From assembly GCF_037975245.1 (NCBI RefSeq), contig NC_092563.1:17165594-17229593 (forward strand): 64,000 bases of DNA. The letters are read 5' to 3'. Positions 39,601 through 51,540 of this stretch are shown here, one piece after another (the first letter of the stretch is position 1; each line of letters begins with the position of its first letter). Position numbers and translations under genes: made by a program. This stretch comes from Apostichopus japonicus. Lineage: Eukaryota; Echinodermata; Holothuroidea; Aspidochirotida; Stichopodidae. The notes beneath the pieces were generated by a model, which ran no database searches, was not told the DNA's origin, and saw only the letters and a program-made list of their open reading frames with translations.

Positions 39601-39755
39601 TTGCTCATTTTCAAGCCCGAGAAGTGCCATTTCCGGTGATCTGGGGGGTATCTAAACCAAAAATTTTCTTGTACGCACCGCGCCAACCGATGGTGGCGCT
39701 CCGCTTAGATAGTAATTCGCGCCCCCCGGGTTAGAAAATCCTGGATACGCGCCTG

Positions 39756-39793
<38 letters not shown>

Positions 39794-39824
39794 TATATAT
39801 ATATACATATATATATATGTATAC

Positions 39825-39902
<78 letters not shown>
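39756..39902. repeat. (TA)n microsatellite, interrupted
   Basis: About 147 bp of TA with gtata/cata interruptions; left flank of the hammerhead element. Confidence 0.97.
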
Positions 39903-39905
<3 letters not shown>

Positions 39906-40374
39906 GACAGTTATTCAAAGCCAATTTATACGCTTTAATACACCAGTAGAATCACTGTGGTCGAGTGGTACGGACTTCGGTTCGTGACACGAAGATCCGG
40001 GATTCGATTCCTACCTTCGCCTGATGAGTCCCAAAAGGACGAAACCGGTCGTGAAGTGGAATTTTCTGGTGTGTTATTCTTTATTGAATTACTATATATC
40101 TGTCATACCACTTGCTACTCATTCAATTCTTATTTACGGCTTGGCTTGCCTAAAGAGTGGTTATTCTGTGTAAAATTGTCAGATTTAAAGCGCCAGGGGT
40201 GCAGTCTGTACAATCATAACACCTGCGTAATACGCCCTTAATGACAGTTATTCAAAGCCAATTTAAACGCTTTAATACACCAGTAGAATCACTGTGGTCG
40301 AGTGGTACGGACTTCGGTTCGTGACACGAAGATCCGGGGTTCGATATCTACCTTCGCCTGATGAGTCCCAAAAG
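39902..40374 (+). mobile_element. retrozyme-like tandem element: tRNA-like sequence plus hammerhead, 337-bp period
   Basis: The sequence from 39904 repeats at 40241 with a 337-bp period (taatgacagttattcaaagc..., then gtggtcgagtggtacggact). The first unit is complete and the second stops inside the hammerhead, just after ctgatgagtcccaaaag, at the next TA tract. Each unit has a tRNA-like part (A box-like gtggtcgagtggtac, B box gattcgattcc in the first copy, changed to gttcgatatc in the second) directly upstream of the ribozyme. No protein frame. Layout (tandem units, one hammerhead per unit, microsatellite target) is like that of small non-autonomous hammerhead retroelements in animals. Confidence 0.78.
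40015..40056 (+). ncRNA. type I hammerhead ribozyme, complete
   Basis: All conserved parts are present: stem I strand CTTCGC (40015-40020), CTGATGA (40021-40027), stem II GTCC/GGAC with loop CAAAA (40028-40040), GAA (40041-40043), very short stem III ACC/GGT with no loop (40044-40049), then C (40050) completing the GUC cleavage triplet, and stem I return GTGAAG (40051-40056; six pairs including one G-U). Predicted cut after 40050. The minimal stem III is like that of schistosome and Penelope-type hammerheads, which are thought to act best as dimers. Confidence 0.88.
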
Positions 40375-40389
40375 TATATATTTCAGCCT

Positions 40390-40391
<2 letters not shown>

Positions 40392-40431
<40 letters not shown>
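40392..40431. repeat. (TA)n microsatellite
   Basis: TA tract just right of the truncated second hammerhead unit. Confidence 0.97.
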
Positions 40432-40435
<4 letters not shown>

Positions 40436-42470
40436 CCACACTATCGCAAATCCATTGATGTAGTATGTTGCCTTCATTGCGTAAGAACTTGACATTACAG
40501 CAATATTGTCATATAAGAATAAGAGAAATGAAATTTATCTTTTCAAATATCGTACACTTATTTCGCATAATTTGTAAACCACTAAATTAGTTATAAAACT
40601 AAAATAATTAAAAAAACAAGATTGCTGCATTTGTAACTTTAACATTCTCTGCACGCAAATAATAAAGCCTACACTATTTTGTTAGATTCCTGCATTGTTA
40701 ATATCGCGAGAAAGTCGTTTGACTATTTGCTAAAAGGTTCACTATATTTCAAATGAAAAAAGCCCTGGTAGAATCGATGATTTATTTCACAGTAATTGGT
40801 CAAAGCTTCCTATTGTCTTTGTCAGACAGGTTCTATAGATGGTCTGAATGTATGATTTCTATAGCAATACTGAGGTTAGAAGTAATCTCTCTATGACAAA
40901 ACAATAGTACATTTCAAGCTAAATTTGTTTTTCTATGATAATAAATGTACAGCTGTTACCTAATTAGAACATACGTTTCATCCCTCTATACAACAGACCA
41001 CATTATGTTTGCCCTATCCACCACTTTTGACAGGCACAATAAACAAAATGGAAGCTTGGTACATCTTGTATTGTATTATTTACGTAGAAACCCTAAGGAC
41101 CTATGGTGCCCTCTTGGCCTTGAGACAATGGGCCGTGGAAACTCCGGTCGCTTTGGTCCTCAACTTATCTTCTTATCGGGAAATCCGGCACTGCTAATAA
41201 GCCTGAAAATACCTCCACGGCAGACACACACACATAAACAGAGGAATGACCACGATTTGCACAAATGTTATTATGAATCCTGGCAGTTATCAGGATTGTT
41301 GAGATCATCATTAAATAGTTAAAACTGCCGGATAATCACAAACCTTTGGGACCAAGAAACAATCAAATTGAAATGTTATTTATTTTATGGTACAGACTAG
41401 TAAACACAGTCTAGGAAAACATTGCATGAATGACAAAAAAAAAGCAAATTTGATAAGAGGATTGTGTGCCGGGATAATCAGAATTGTACGGACGGGAATG
41501 TTAGTTTGTTCACTGCTCACAATTAATTAGTGGAAATACAATATAACCAATATAAACTAAATCATCTTGTTTATAGTTTTGCTTTCTTTTGTCCTCTTTT
41601 CCTTGGCGGCGAAACTTGGATATTCGTTCAGTCTGTTAAATCATGCTTTTATCCAAACTGTTATTTTTTAAACGCTTTTCTCTTTTTAAAAAAAATGTTT
41701 TTCAATGGTCTGATTAAGCGCATCAAGGCAAGATCAGGCAGGGTAACATACCTCCTTGATTCAGTTATTCACGAATGTCGTATCTAGCTTGTGCGAATCA
41801 GCTATTCATCAAAGTATGCAGGAATTTAACTGCTATATTGTTAATTAAATTAACAGCTATACTCCTATACGGAAAGGATAAAAGACTGGTTTATCTGACA
41901 TCGATGCACTGTATAGACCTTCACGTACAGGTATGTCTGTGTACACTGTACGTGGGCTTTCAGTATATAGCCTTTATAAGCAGATGTTTAACTTCATCAC
42001 TATACCTTCAATGGGTTAAGTGTGGAACAAGTTTTTGTTGTTACAAAGGCTCTTTTTTGGGAGACCTTTCTTAAATAGTAACTTTATTTGCACACTTCGG
42101 AATGGATTATCTTCTCCTCAGTAGCAACAATATTTATGGAAAAATGTTCCTCATCGCGGTTTTCAGTAGAACAATATTATATTTCTTATCATTAACAGAT
42201 AATATAACTGGAAAAATCGCGTTTATACCACATGAACAAGCTGTTGGAGAAGTAAGTCTGGTTTAAGTCAATGCGAACAATTCCAACTCGTAATATAGAG
42301 CGCATTATACCCAAAATGCGACATAGCGGAGATTTCGGCAAAATATTATGGTTTCATATAGACCAAATATGTTGACAAAAATATATTCATAGTGAAATTT
42401 GTCATTACAACATAAAAATTTGTGTCGAACTGAAAAACGAATCTCTATATATTATCGATACCCACATTAT
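40432..42470. other. AT-rich stretch, no gene recognised
   Basis: Several short open frames without family similarity or splice context. No repeat was recognised. Confidence 0.35.
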
Positions 42471-42544
42471 CGTAATTCGGAACTAAACACAGGAGTCTCT
42501 TGAGTTCTCGGAGGCTAATTGGATTCGTAATGGAATTAAAAAAT

Positions 42545-42735
42545 GATTTTTGGAACTAAAAACAGGTTTTTGGAACTAAATACAACATTTTTGGAACTAA
42601 ATTCAAAAGTGTCGGAACTAAATTCAGGAATTTCGGAACCAAATGCAGAATCTTCGGAACCAAATTCAGAATTTTCGGAACCAAATTCAGGATTTACGGA
42701 ACTAAATTCAGGATTTTTGGAACTTAATACGTGAT
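42545..42735. repeat. 21-bp tandem repeat, about nine units
   Basis: The mark (t/c)ggaac recurs at 42551, 42571, 42592, 42613, 42634, 42655, 42676, 42697 and 42718. The unit is aattcagga-ttt-ggaac-aa. Because 21 is divisible by three, both strands stay open for about 60-80 codons (for example ELNSGISEPNAESSEPNSEF), which is a by-product of the period. Confidence 0.93.
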
Positions 42736-42879
42736 TTTCTTGAGTTATCGTAGTGATTGAATTAATAACGAAACCTGCGTAGATCAATGAGCTGCTTATG
42801 GCAACCCTTCCAGATAGTGAGGCTCTCTGCCTATTTTGTAAGTAGATTTGTTTACAAGTTATAGATTAGGCCTAGTCTG

Positions 42880-43195
42880 TTTCGTATATGTATACAGATA
42901 TTCAGTGATAAAGATAGTTTGTAAGTGATGTAAGCCATACATATTCATAATAAGTTAACTCTAAAAGTTTTCTAAGCCACACATATTTATAGGTAAAAGT
43001 ATTATGTAAGTGATGTAATACACACACATATATTCAAAAATAGATTAGCTATGTCAGTTGTCACAGCCATAGATATTCATAGCTAGGTTAAATGTGTTTT
43101 GTATGTATTTTAAGCCACAAATAATCATAGACTCATCTATTATTGAAGGGATATAAGCCACAGATATTCACAGATAAATGTTTTTTGTATGTATT
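42880..43195. repeat. small outlying block of the 43-bp minisatellite
   Basis: Several diverged units with 'taagccacacatattcata' and 'gtaagtgatgta', the same motif as the large array at 45198-47425. The flanks at 42475-42540 and 43197-43265 are themselves related (ttctcggaggct-attggatt), so the block sits inside a duplication. Confidence 0.75.
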
Positions 43196-43499
43196 TGCAG
43201 GATTTTCGGAACAAAACATAGGACTTTCTTGCGTTCTCGGAGGCTGATTGGATTCATAAAGGAAAATAACTACAAGAATATAGTGTGCGTTCACGGAGTG
43301 ATTGGATTCATGAAGGAACTTGCGTAGATCAATGGACTGCTTAGTTATGGCAACCCTCTGTCCCGGATAAGGAGGCTCTCTGCCCATGTGCCGTACCGAA
43401 CACAAACAATCAAACGGCGTCATTTTGAATTCTCTTGTCTTGGATACTTCAAGTGATATCTTTATTTCCATTCTAAGTTGTGTCGGATTCTAGTTTTCA

Positions 43500-44240
43500 A
43501 TCGTGGTGATCGACTGGTCTTTTACTTTGCTGGTCCGTGGTAAGTATCTAGGGACAGTAAGGGGACCGAGGGAGGAAGGGAACAGATGAAGAAGAAAAAC
43601 CGTGAGTACACTTTTTCTATACTAAATGTTCCGGATCGTCTTACTAACACGGGAAAAAGTCGCACTCAAACAATTTTATTGACGTACATTGAGACCCCAT
43701 TTGAGACCCATTTAAGTAGTTTATTCAACGGATACGAAACAAAGCTTAATGAATTACAAATCCTAACGTAATTATAAGTAAATGTTTTTAATTCAAAACT
43801 AACTACGTATACTCAAGATAAGTAATTTATTCTATCGATAAAAAAGAGTGTGCTTAAAACTCGGATTTTTTTATAAACAATTTTAAAGAATCTAATTACA
43901 AATGGGAAACTAAACAAATTGAATCGATACAAAATGTGCTTAATTACTAAATTCCATTTCTATTAAACTTATCTCGCGGATAAGTGGATCAACTTAAACC
44001 AGCGAGAGAGAACAATATTTAGCGCATGCCTCTACGTTCTCTCCACGTTCTTCAAATTTGAAGACCACGAAAGTATCAATTATTTTCTTTGCCTCGTAGC
44101 TCACTTGTATCTTCATCGCTGATGGCGAAAAGAACAAATTGAGGATTTTGCTGTACACCACTTTGTATACCAATTTTGTTTTTACAACAAGCGCGCGTTT
44201 GTAAATAATTCCTTTTTTTTGGGGAACTTATTATGTAGCT
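43500..44240. other. AT-rich stretch, no gene recognised
   Basis: A short frame at 43586-43771 has no recognisable similarity. Nothing else stands out. Confidence 0.3.
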
Positions 44241-44243
44241 GAA

Positions 44244-44600
44244 GGCGTAGGAGCCCAATTAAATTGGGGGGGGGGGGGGGGGGGGCTGTAACGACTTGCC
44301 CGAAAAATCATGTGAATGTGCATATCATATAGGCATGCATCGGTTATTATATCGCATGCCAATTACATACAATCATTTGCCATGATATTATCCTTCCAAA
44401 TTGGTTATAATTTTTGGGGAAGTCATTACAATAATAATGATATTAATAATAGAAGTTTAACCATTGATAAACACATGGCAATTTAGTTTCCTTAGTACTG
44501 AGGTGCCTCAAAAATTATCAGCATATTACCCAAATATTTACAAAAATATTTGCTGGGGGCTGCACCCCTCCCCCCCCCCCCCCGCCTCCTACGCCTACGG
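44244..44600. mobile_element. second copy of the 38658-type non-autonomous element
   Basis: Begins ggcgtaggagcccaatt and ends cgcctcctacgcctacg. Internal 'cgacttgcccgaaaaa' and 'catatcatata' match the element at 38658-39078. It has an 18-base G run near the left end and a 14-base C run near the right. A possible 8-bp duplication gctgaagg flanks it, but the exact edge is ambiguous by a few bases. Confidence 0.65.
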
Positions 44601-45197
44601 CTGAAGGTGCTACTTTATCATTACACTTGCTTTTAAAGTTCAGTGATACATTTTGTTTTCAAATATCTAATTCATTAAAGACCTAGTTTTGTGTGAAACA
44701 GTACATAGTTTTGATTTCACCCAATTATCCACACCGTGCCTCGCTGGGAAATATCTCAAAGAAATGTTCTAGATATCAGCACGTTTGGTTTTACTTTCCC
44801 AACCACACACATTACCTTGGCATTCCACCACACCTTAACTTCCCTTCCCGAAAAAGTATGGCTTAGACATAACTTATGCACTTGATCATCAAAAATGCAA
44901 AATAATTGCTAACGGAAGAGCACAAAAGGGATAACACAGCCAGTGTATGTATATATGTACACACGCACTATACCGAACTATACCTGCCGATATCGGTTCC
45001 ATTCTCGATGCCGTATTGACGGTATCGCACTCTGGAACCCGTTACACCAGCTACAACCGATTATGAAAATAAAACCGTGCCAAGCTCAATTTGATATGTG
45101 CCCTTTGCGGTGATATCAGTATACAGTAAGTTATATAATTACCACAACAGTGTTTTATTCTTGTCACAAGTTGCTTTTAATTATGTAAAAAAATGTT

Positions 45198-47422
45198 TAA
45201 TTGTTGTAGTGTATATATTCATAGATATAGTTCTGTTTCGTTGGTGTAGTAGGCCACATATACTAATAGATAAAGCTGTTATGTAAGTGTTATAGGCCAC
45301 ATATATTCATATATACATCTGTTATGTTAGTGTTGTAGGCCACATATATTCATATATACATCTTTTATGTTAGTGTTGTAGGCCACATATATTCATATGT
45401 ACATCTGTTATGTAAGTGTTGTAGGCAACATATATATTCGTGGATAAACCGATATTTTAGTGTTGCAGGTCACATTTATTCATAGATACAGCTGTTATGT
45501 TAGTGTTGTAGGCCACAGATATTCATATATACATCTATTATGTTAGTGTTGTAGGCCACATATATATATACAGCTGTTATGTTAGTGTTGTAGGCCTCAG
45601 ATATTCATATGTACATCTGTTATGTAAGTTGTGTAGGCATTATATATTTATAGATATATCTGTTATGTTAGTGTTGTATGCCATATATATTCATAGATAC
45701 ATCTATTATATGTTAGTATTGTAGGCCACATATATTCATAGATACAGCTGTTTTTTTAGTGATGTAGGCCACATAGATTCATAGATACATCTATTATATG
45801 TTAGTTGTGTAGGCCACACAAATTCATAGATACTTATATTATATGTTAGTATTGTAGGCCACATATATTCATAAATACAGCTGTTTGTTTAGTGACGTAG
45901 GCCACATATATTCATAGATACATCTATAATACGTTAGTTGTGTAGGCCACACATATTCATAGATACATATATTATATGTTAGTATTGTAGGCCACATATA
46001 TTCAAAGATACATCTGAAATGAAGATGTTGTAAGCTACCGATATTCATAGATATGTACGTAAAGTAAGCAACATAAATTCATAAGCAATACATATTCATA
46101 GATAAATATTATGTACTCTAAGCCCAAAATAGTCATAGATAAATCCATTAGGTAAGCGATGTGTACCACAGTAATTCGTAAATAAATCCATAACGTAAGT
46201 ATTCTAGGCCACAGATATTCATAGATTAAATTTTTATTTCAGACATACATATTCATAGATAAATATAATTCGATGTATGAATTCTAACATACATTCATAG
46301 ATAACCCAAAATGTAAAGTGGTGTAAGCCACATGTATTCATAAGTACGTTTAACTATTCGTTAGTGTTCTAAGCCACAGATATTCATAGATTCATATGTT
46401 ATTTCAGACATACATATTCTTAGATAAATATGATTCCTATGTATTCTAATATACATATGTTCTTAGATAAATCCATAATGTTAAGTGGTGTAAATCACAT
46501 ATATTTGTAAGTATGTTTACGTATTCGTAAGTATTATATATTGCTATGAAGGCAATACATATTCATAGATAAATATCAGCCAAAAGTAGTCATAGATAAA
46601 TCCATAATGTAAGTCATCTATGCCAGAGATATTCGTAAATAAATAAATAATTAATTATTCTAAGCCAGATATTCATATACTAGTCTGCTATGTAGGCCAT
46701 ACATATTTTTAGATGAATTTTATGTAATTTGAGCGAAAAATGGTCAGACATTAATCCATTACGTTAGTAAGTGTATGCAACAGATATTTGTAGATCCAAA
46801 ATGTAAGTATTCTAGGTCACAGATATTCATATATTCATCTGTTATTGAGGCAATACATATTCAAAGATAAATATTATGTATTCTAAGCTAAAAATAGTCA
46901 TGAATAAATCCATTATGCAAGTGATGTATGCCACAGATATTCGTAAATAAATCCATCATGTAAGTATTATAGGCCACATACATTCATAGATAAATCCATA
47001 ATGTAAAGTAATGTAAGCGACATATTCATAAGTACGTTGAACTATTCGTAAGTATTCTAATCCACAAATATTAATAGATTGATCTGCTATGTAGGCAATA
47101 CATATTCATAGATAAATATAAGCCAAAACTAGTCAAAGATAAATACATAATTTAAAGGGGTATTAATCTCATTATTTATTAGTACGTTTACTTATTTATA
47201 AGTATTCTAAGCCACAGATATTAATAGATTGATCTGCTATGCAGGCAATTCATATTCATAGATAAATATAAGCCAAAAATAGTCATAGATAAATCCATAA
47301 TATAAAGTGGTGTAAGCCGCATATATTCATAAGTACGTTTAACTATTCGTAAGTATTCTAAGCCACAGATATTGATATTAGTCATATTCATAGATATGAC
47401 TATAGAATATAGTCGGCTATTC

Positions 47423-47425
<3 letters not shown>
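45198..47425. repeat. 43-bp minisatellite array, ~2.2 kb
   Basis: Unit pattern: gtaggccacatatattcata, then gatacatctgttatgttagt, then gtt. The spacing measured at 45335 and 45378 is exactly 43. Left third is regular; units become shorter and more diverged to the right. No lasting open frame. Confidence 0.93.

Positions 47426-47426
<1 letters not shown>

Positions 47427-47455
<29 letters not shown>
47427..47455. repeat. (TA)n microsatellite
   Basis: Short TA tract closing the minisatellite, followed by a G run. Confidence 0.95.
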
Positions 47456-47457
<2 letters not shown>

Positions 47458-47885
47458 GGGAAAAATGGGGGGGGGGGCACGTGTCCCCATAGGCCTCCGG
47501 CTCCCACCCCCTGTTCCTTTCAGTAGAAATAACTGGCTGCTTTAACGCTACAGCAAGAGGGATTAACACTAGCTCAGAGCATGATAACAGATTCAAAATT
47601 CGCTAATGTGATTGGTCTATTTAATGCCGGTATTAATTCTATGTAATGCCGGTATTAATTATATATAATGTCCGTATTAATTCTATTTAATACCGGAATA
47701 TGCAGCTACATGGTGATTGACTGAGAATTAATGCCGGTATTAAAAAGAAGTAATACCGGTAATAATTGTAATTCGTATGAACATTATATTAGCAATTATT
47801 TCCCGTACGGCCTACCATATCCGTACATAGCTGGCATCACTGCTGGAGTAGTTTTCCTGTTTGTGTGTATTGTTTTATCTCTGGG

Positions 47886-48192
47886 CAGGCGCGTAGCCAA
47901 GGTGGGGGCGAAGGAGGCAGCTGCCCCCCCCCCCCTTGAGCCTATTTTTTAATGTTTTTATGATATCGCTAGTAACTTCAAAAGAGAAAATGCTAAGATG
48001 CAACAATACAAGGCCTGGGAAGTGCCATTTCCAGCGATCTGGGAGGCATTTTCAGCCAAAATTTTCTTGTACGCTTCGCGCAAACCATTGTGGCGCTACG
48101 CTTAGATAGTATGCAATGCCGTATCTCAGACATCTCTGAAAATTTTTCTACATTTTCGCCCCTCCCTTGGCAAATTCCTGGCTACGCGCCTG
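47886..48192 (+). mobile_element. hAT-like non-autonomous element, 307 bp, perfect 14-bp inverted ends
   Basis: caggcgcgtagcca (47886-47899) and tggctacgcgcctg (48179-48192) are exact inverse copies. Flanks tctctggg and tctctgtt match at 6 of 8 positions. The core gcttcgcgcaaacc...gtggcgctacgcttagatag lies at 48073-48109. No frame for a transposase. Confidence 0.87.
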
Positions 48193-48885
48193 TCTCTGTT
48201 TGATCTAATTTCTTTGATGTGTATAGTGAATTGTTGTAGTTGCACATGCTATTTTATTCCTTTCTTTCCGTCTCCCTTTCAACTGTCCAGCTCTCGTGGC
48301 AATAGTCTGGTTAGCTATGTGGAATGTTCGAGCCAGGCGAAGATCCGAGAATTCGAGTCAGTATGTGTATTAAGTTAGCACACTAAGAGTTGTTATGTTT
48401 TGGGTGTTAGCCGCTGCCCAGTGAGGTCCGTTGACCAGTTCGTTAAAAGTAAGTTAACTGTTCTTTTATAATTTAGGCAAGTCCGAGTCCTTTTTCTTAT
48501 AATATTGCGGACGTATTTCCCCGTTTGTCTGCTTCCCTTTAAATATCTCCCCGTTTGTCTGAATCCCTTTAAATTATTACTCTAAACCCATTAAAAAATT
48601 GGGAACAAGGTGTTTGCGTCGGACGATATTATCGCTTCACCCGGCGGGATTATTCTTGTATTTGTGGCTCGGGGTGGCTTCGATCCGGGTTGAATTTTCC
48701 CCGAGACAACGCCTACGTATTGTGTAGATTGTGGACTCGTAACTATACGTTTGGCCACGGACTTCGCAGGTACGTCTCATAATTATTTATGTAAATTATA
48801 AGCTGAGATTTATGTGGATTTACAATGTTATAAATTAAATATTGGTACTATAGGGAATAGATTAAGGTGTAAGTTGGGCAGTTTA
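48193..48885. other. intergenic stretch, possible LTR-element relic
   Basis: Contains repeated ccccgtttgtctg (48520, 48549) and a tgtggctcggggtggcttcg block near 48663 that loosely recalls a primer-binding region. No coding sequence supports this; treat as unassigned. Confidence 0.2.
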
Positions 48886-49245
48886 CAGTGGCGGAGCGTC
48901 CATACAGTCAGGGGGGGGGGGACGGACTCAAATGGACTGCTGGCGCCCTTTTCAGCTCTTTACCACTTTTACTTATTCGCGATTATTGACTTTTTTATTG
49001 CGCTCTCGTCTACCTATTGACATTTGTAACAATTTTTTGGCGATGACACCTATTTATTCTTCGTTTATCTGCAAATTAGCCAGGCCCGGAAAGGGTCATT
49101 TCCGGCGATCTAGGGAGTATCTTTACTCAAAAAATTTGTGTACGCTACGCGCCAACCTGTGGTGGCGCTCCGCTTAGATAGTGTTGAAAGCGCCCCTACA
49201 GACCATTCTCGCCCCTCCTGACCAATACCCCTAGCTCCGCCACTG
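48886..49245 (+). mobile_element. hAT-like non-autonomous element, 360 bp, perfect ends and target duplication
   Basis: cagtggcggagc (48886-48897) and gctccgccactg (49234-49245) are exact inverse copies. The target duplication gcagttta (48878-48885 and 49246-49253) is exact and 8 bp. The shared core is at 49139-49182. This is the cleanest member of the family in the window. Confidence 0.92.
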
Positions 49246-49253
49246 GCAGTTTA

Positions 49254-51540
49254 TTTATTTCTATCATTAACTTTGTTAGTGATTTATTGCCTTTTAGTGA
49301 AGTAGGCTATTAATTATTACCTTGCTACATTCTTATGGGGGAGGGGGGGGGGGTCACTGCGATGACCTCAAGTAATATATAACTTGGCTTGTAGACACCT
49401 GCCCACGAGGGCAGCGGTTTTCTATAAAATTTATTGGTAGTGCAAAATTTAATTGTTCTTGTTTTATTGGTTCAGGTTGTGTTAACTTGTAGTTGCCCAA
49501 CAGCGGCCCTATAGAACCAACAGCTGCTCGTCTAGTTACAACCTGTTGGAGAGGGGGGGGGGGGGCTACAATAGAACATTACAGAATAAATATAGTCCTA
49601 CCATTATCATCATTCTGAAAGTCTTCCCCCTCCCGAATCAAGAAAGAGAGAAACATGATTGCACGACAGGTTCTGTAACTCTTTTCATGGAAATTTGGTG
49701 CATTGGTTGAAGACGGGACATCATTTAAGGAGAGCTGGAGGGGGCGTAGAATATGAAGGAACTTTTTGACTGCCTGCTCTTGTTTATTTCACTAAGGTTG
49801 CACTAGCCTCAGTGTTACACTAAGTCACAATAATGTAACCCCCCCCCATGTGGTAAACGCATTAAAATAGCAAATCATTTCGAGTAACTGGGTGAATATA
49901 GTTCCAGATCTTCTATGCCACTGAGATCGTCTCTTGATTACATGAAATAGAAGAAATATGTATCTGATTTTAGCCTAATAACAGACCAAGAGCTTTACTT
50001 TGGTTACATCTTTGGGCTGGAAGATGGGAGGAGTACGACTGAGTTTGGGGTGGGGGGGGGGGGAGTAAGTGAAGTGTCAAGAACAGTGAGCTCTCATATA
50101 ATATGATGAAATGTGGCCGTAGAGTCGAGTTTATCCGACCTCCCCGAGACTGACGTATATTTAGGTAAATTATGAATGTATTTGCTTCTTGATTGTTGAT
50201 GGTATCATACCAAATATGTTTAATAAGCTGTAATTGTCCAATGCAAACAAATTACATTTATATAACCATTCAGGAAGCTCAGCAAAAGAGAACAATTTAA
50301 TTGAACTATAAATATATGAACCAATATAAGTAAAAATGAATGCATGAATGAAATTAAAGAAATAAGTAAATGCTGCAATGAAATATTAAGCATAAGAAAA
50401 AAAAATATTCATACTTAGAGAAACTATAACCCTGCTCGAATTTGATAGGTTACAATACACTTCTCCAACATAAAAATGTTTAGTTGGACTAAATTAACTA
50501 CACATGTGGTGAAAATGATCAATTTCACTTTAACTAGAAACCCCTTTCTATACCCATGCATGTGTTAGTTTCACACGTTCTACGAATGATTTCATTTGAT
50601 CAAGCTTGGAGAAAGCTATTTTTAATTGACTACTGGAAAACCGTGGATCATGATTTCTACACACACATGATTTGTCTAGGCATAACTATTTCAACAGATT
50701 TTAATTCTTGTAGCATACAACTGGACAGGAAGGATTATGGTCTGTAAAAGAGCATATGCCCCGACAGCTATTAAAAATTTAAAACACTATTGCACCACTA
50801 TTGCAGTCTAATGAATATAACAAAGTCACGGTCCAGCTTCCTTCACACTACTAAAACACATAGTTTTACATTAGGTTTTAAATGAAATCAGGACTCAATT
50901 GCATGGAAAACTATCCACCCACATGTACACACCAACACAAATGTATGCCGGCGAAAAACAAGTTATATTTGGATAATATTGGTAATATACGTTTAGGAAA
51001 ATATATTAAACTGCACAGAGTTTTTTTGCAAATTTCTTATGCACATATCTCTTTGAAAATATGAATGCATCAATAAATATATTTAAGAAATGATTTATTA
51101 AGCGCAAAAAAGACCGAATATCAATTTTGATAACCTATTAAGCCTACAATGATTTAAAATGGATGCAATAATTGCTCCATTATGGCAACGTACTGTTGCT
51201 GAAATTTCTACAGATGTGGTAAAATCATGAAATCCTCCTGGACTAAAAACCCAATCAACTCAATTTAGGGATTTTGTTAGTTCATATACCAGACAAGTGG
51301 TAAACTGGTTCCTATTGATTGGGAAAACCATGGAAGGGTTCATGACTTTATTTACGTGAATTTACGTAATTTTAATTACATGAACACACTCTATTTACGT
51401 AATTTTTTTTGGGAATACATATTTTTAACAGATTTATAAATACAGGTAATTCAGTTTGCCAAAATTTTGAGTACTATCGTTGCATGCATCGTTGCATGCT
51501 TGTTTTGTATAGTGTAGCAACAACACTTATGCAGGTCTAT
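49254..51540. other. AT-rich stretch, no gene recognised
   Basis: G runs near 49337, 49553 and 50050. Short open frames only. No element or exon was identified. Confidence 0.35.

Larger units (their letters stand above)
37821..39755 (+). mobile_element. composite/nested element bounded by matching inverted ends
   Basis: Left end caggtgcgtatccagg (37821-37836) and right end cctggatacgcgcctg (39740-39755) match at 15 of 16 positions as inverse copies. Both are next to gcgccccccgggt. Inside are a purine tract, a truncated hAT-like copy (38325-38556), the ~620-bp repeat with its own 421-bp insertion, and another core copy (39625-39715). The flanks are TA on both sides, so a target duplication cannot be read. 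It may be one element that received insertions, or two separate ends brought together. Confidence 0.5.

Noticed and set aside
40021-40080. Stem III of the hammerhead extended to ctggt at 40067
   Set aside because: That pairing would place G at the cleavage position, which hammerheads do not cut; the short ACC/GGT stem III with GUC fits all rules.
42545-47425. CRISPR-like arrays (regular repeats of 21 and 43 bp)
   Set aside because: There are no unique spacers; whole units are repeated, and the genome is eukaryotic. These are minisatellites.
48600-48780. LTR retrotransposon with primer-binding site
   Set aside because: Only a loose match to a binding-site-like block; no paired LTR, gag or pol sequence nearby.
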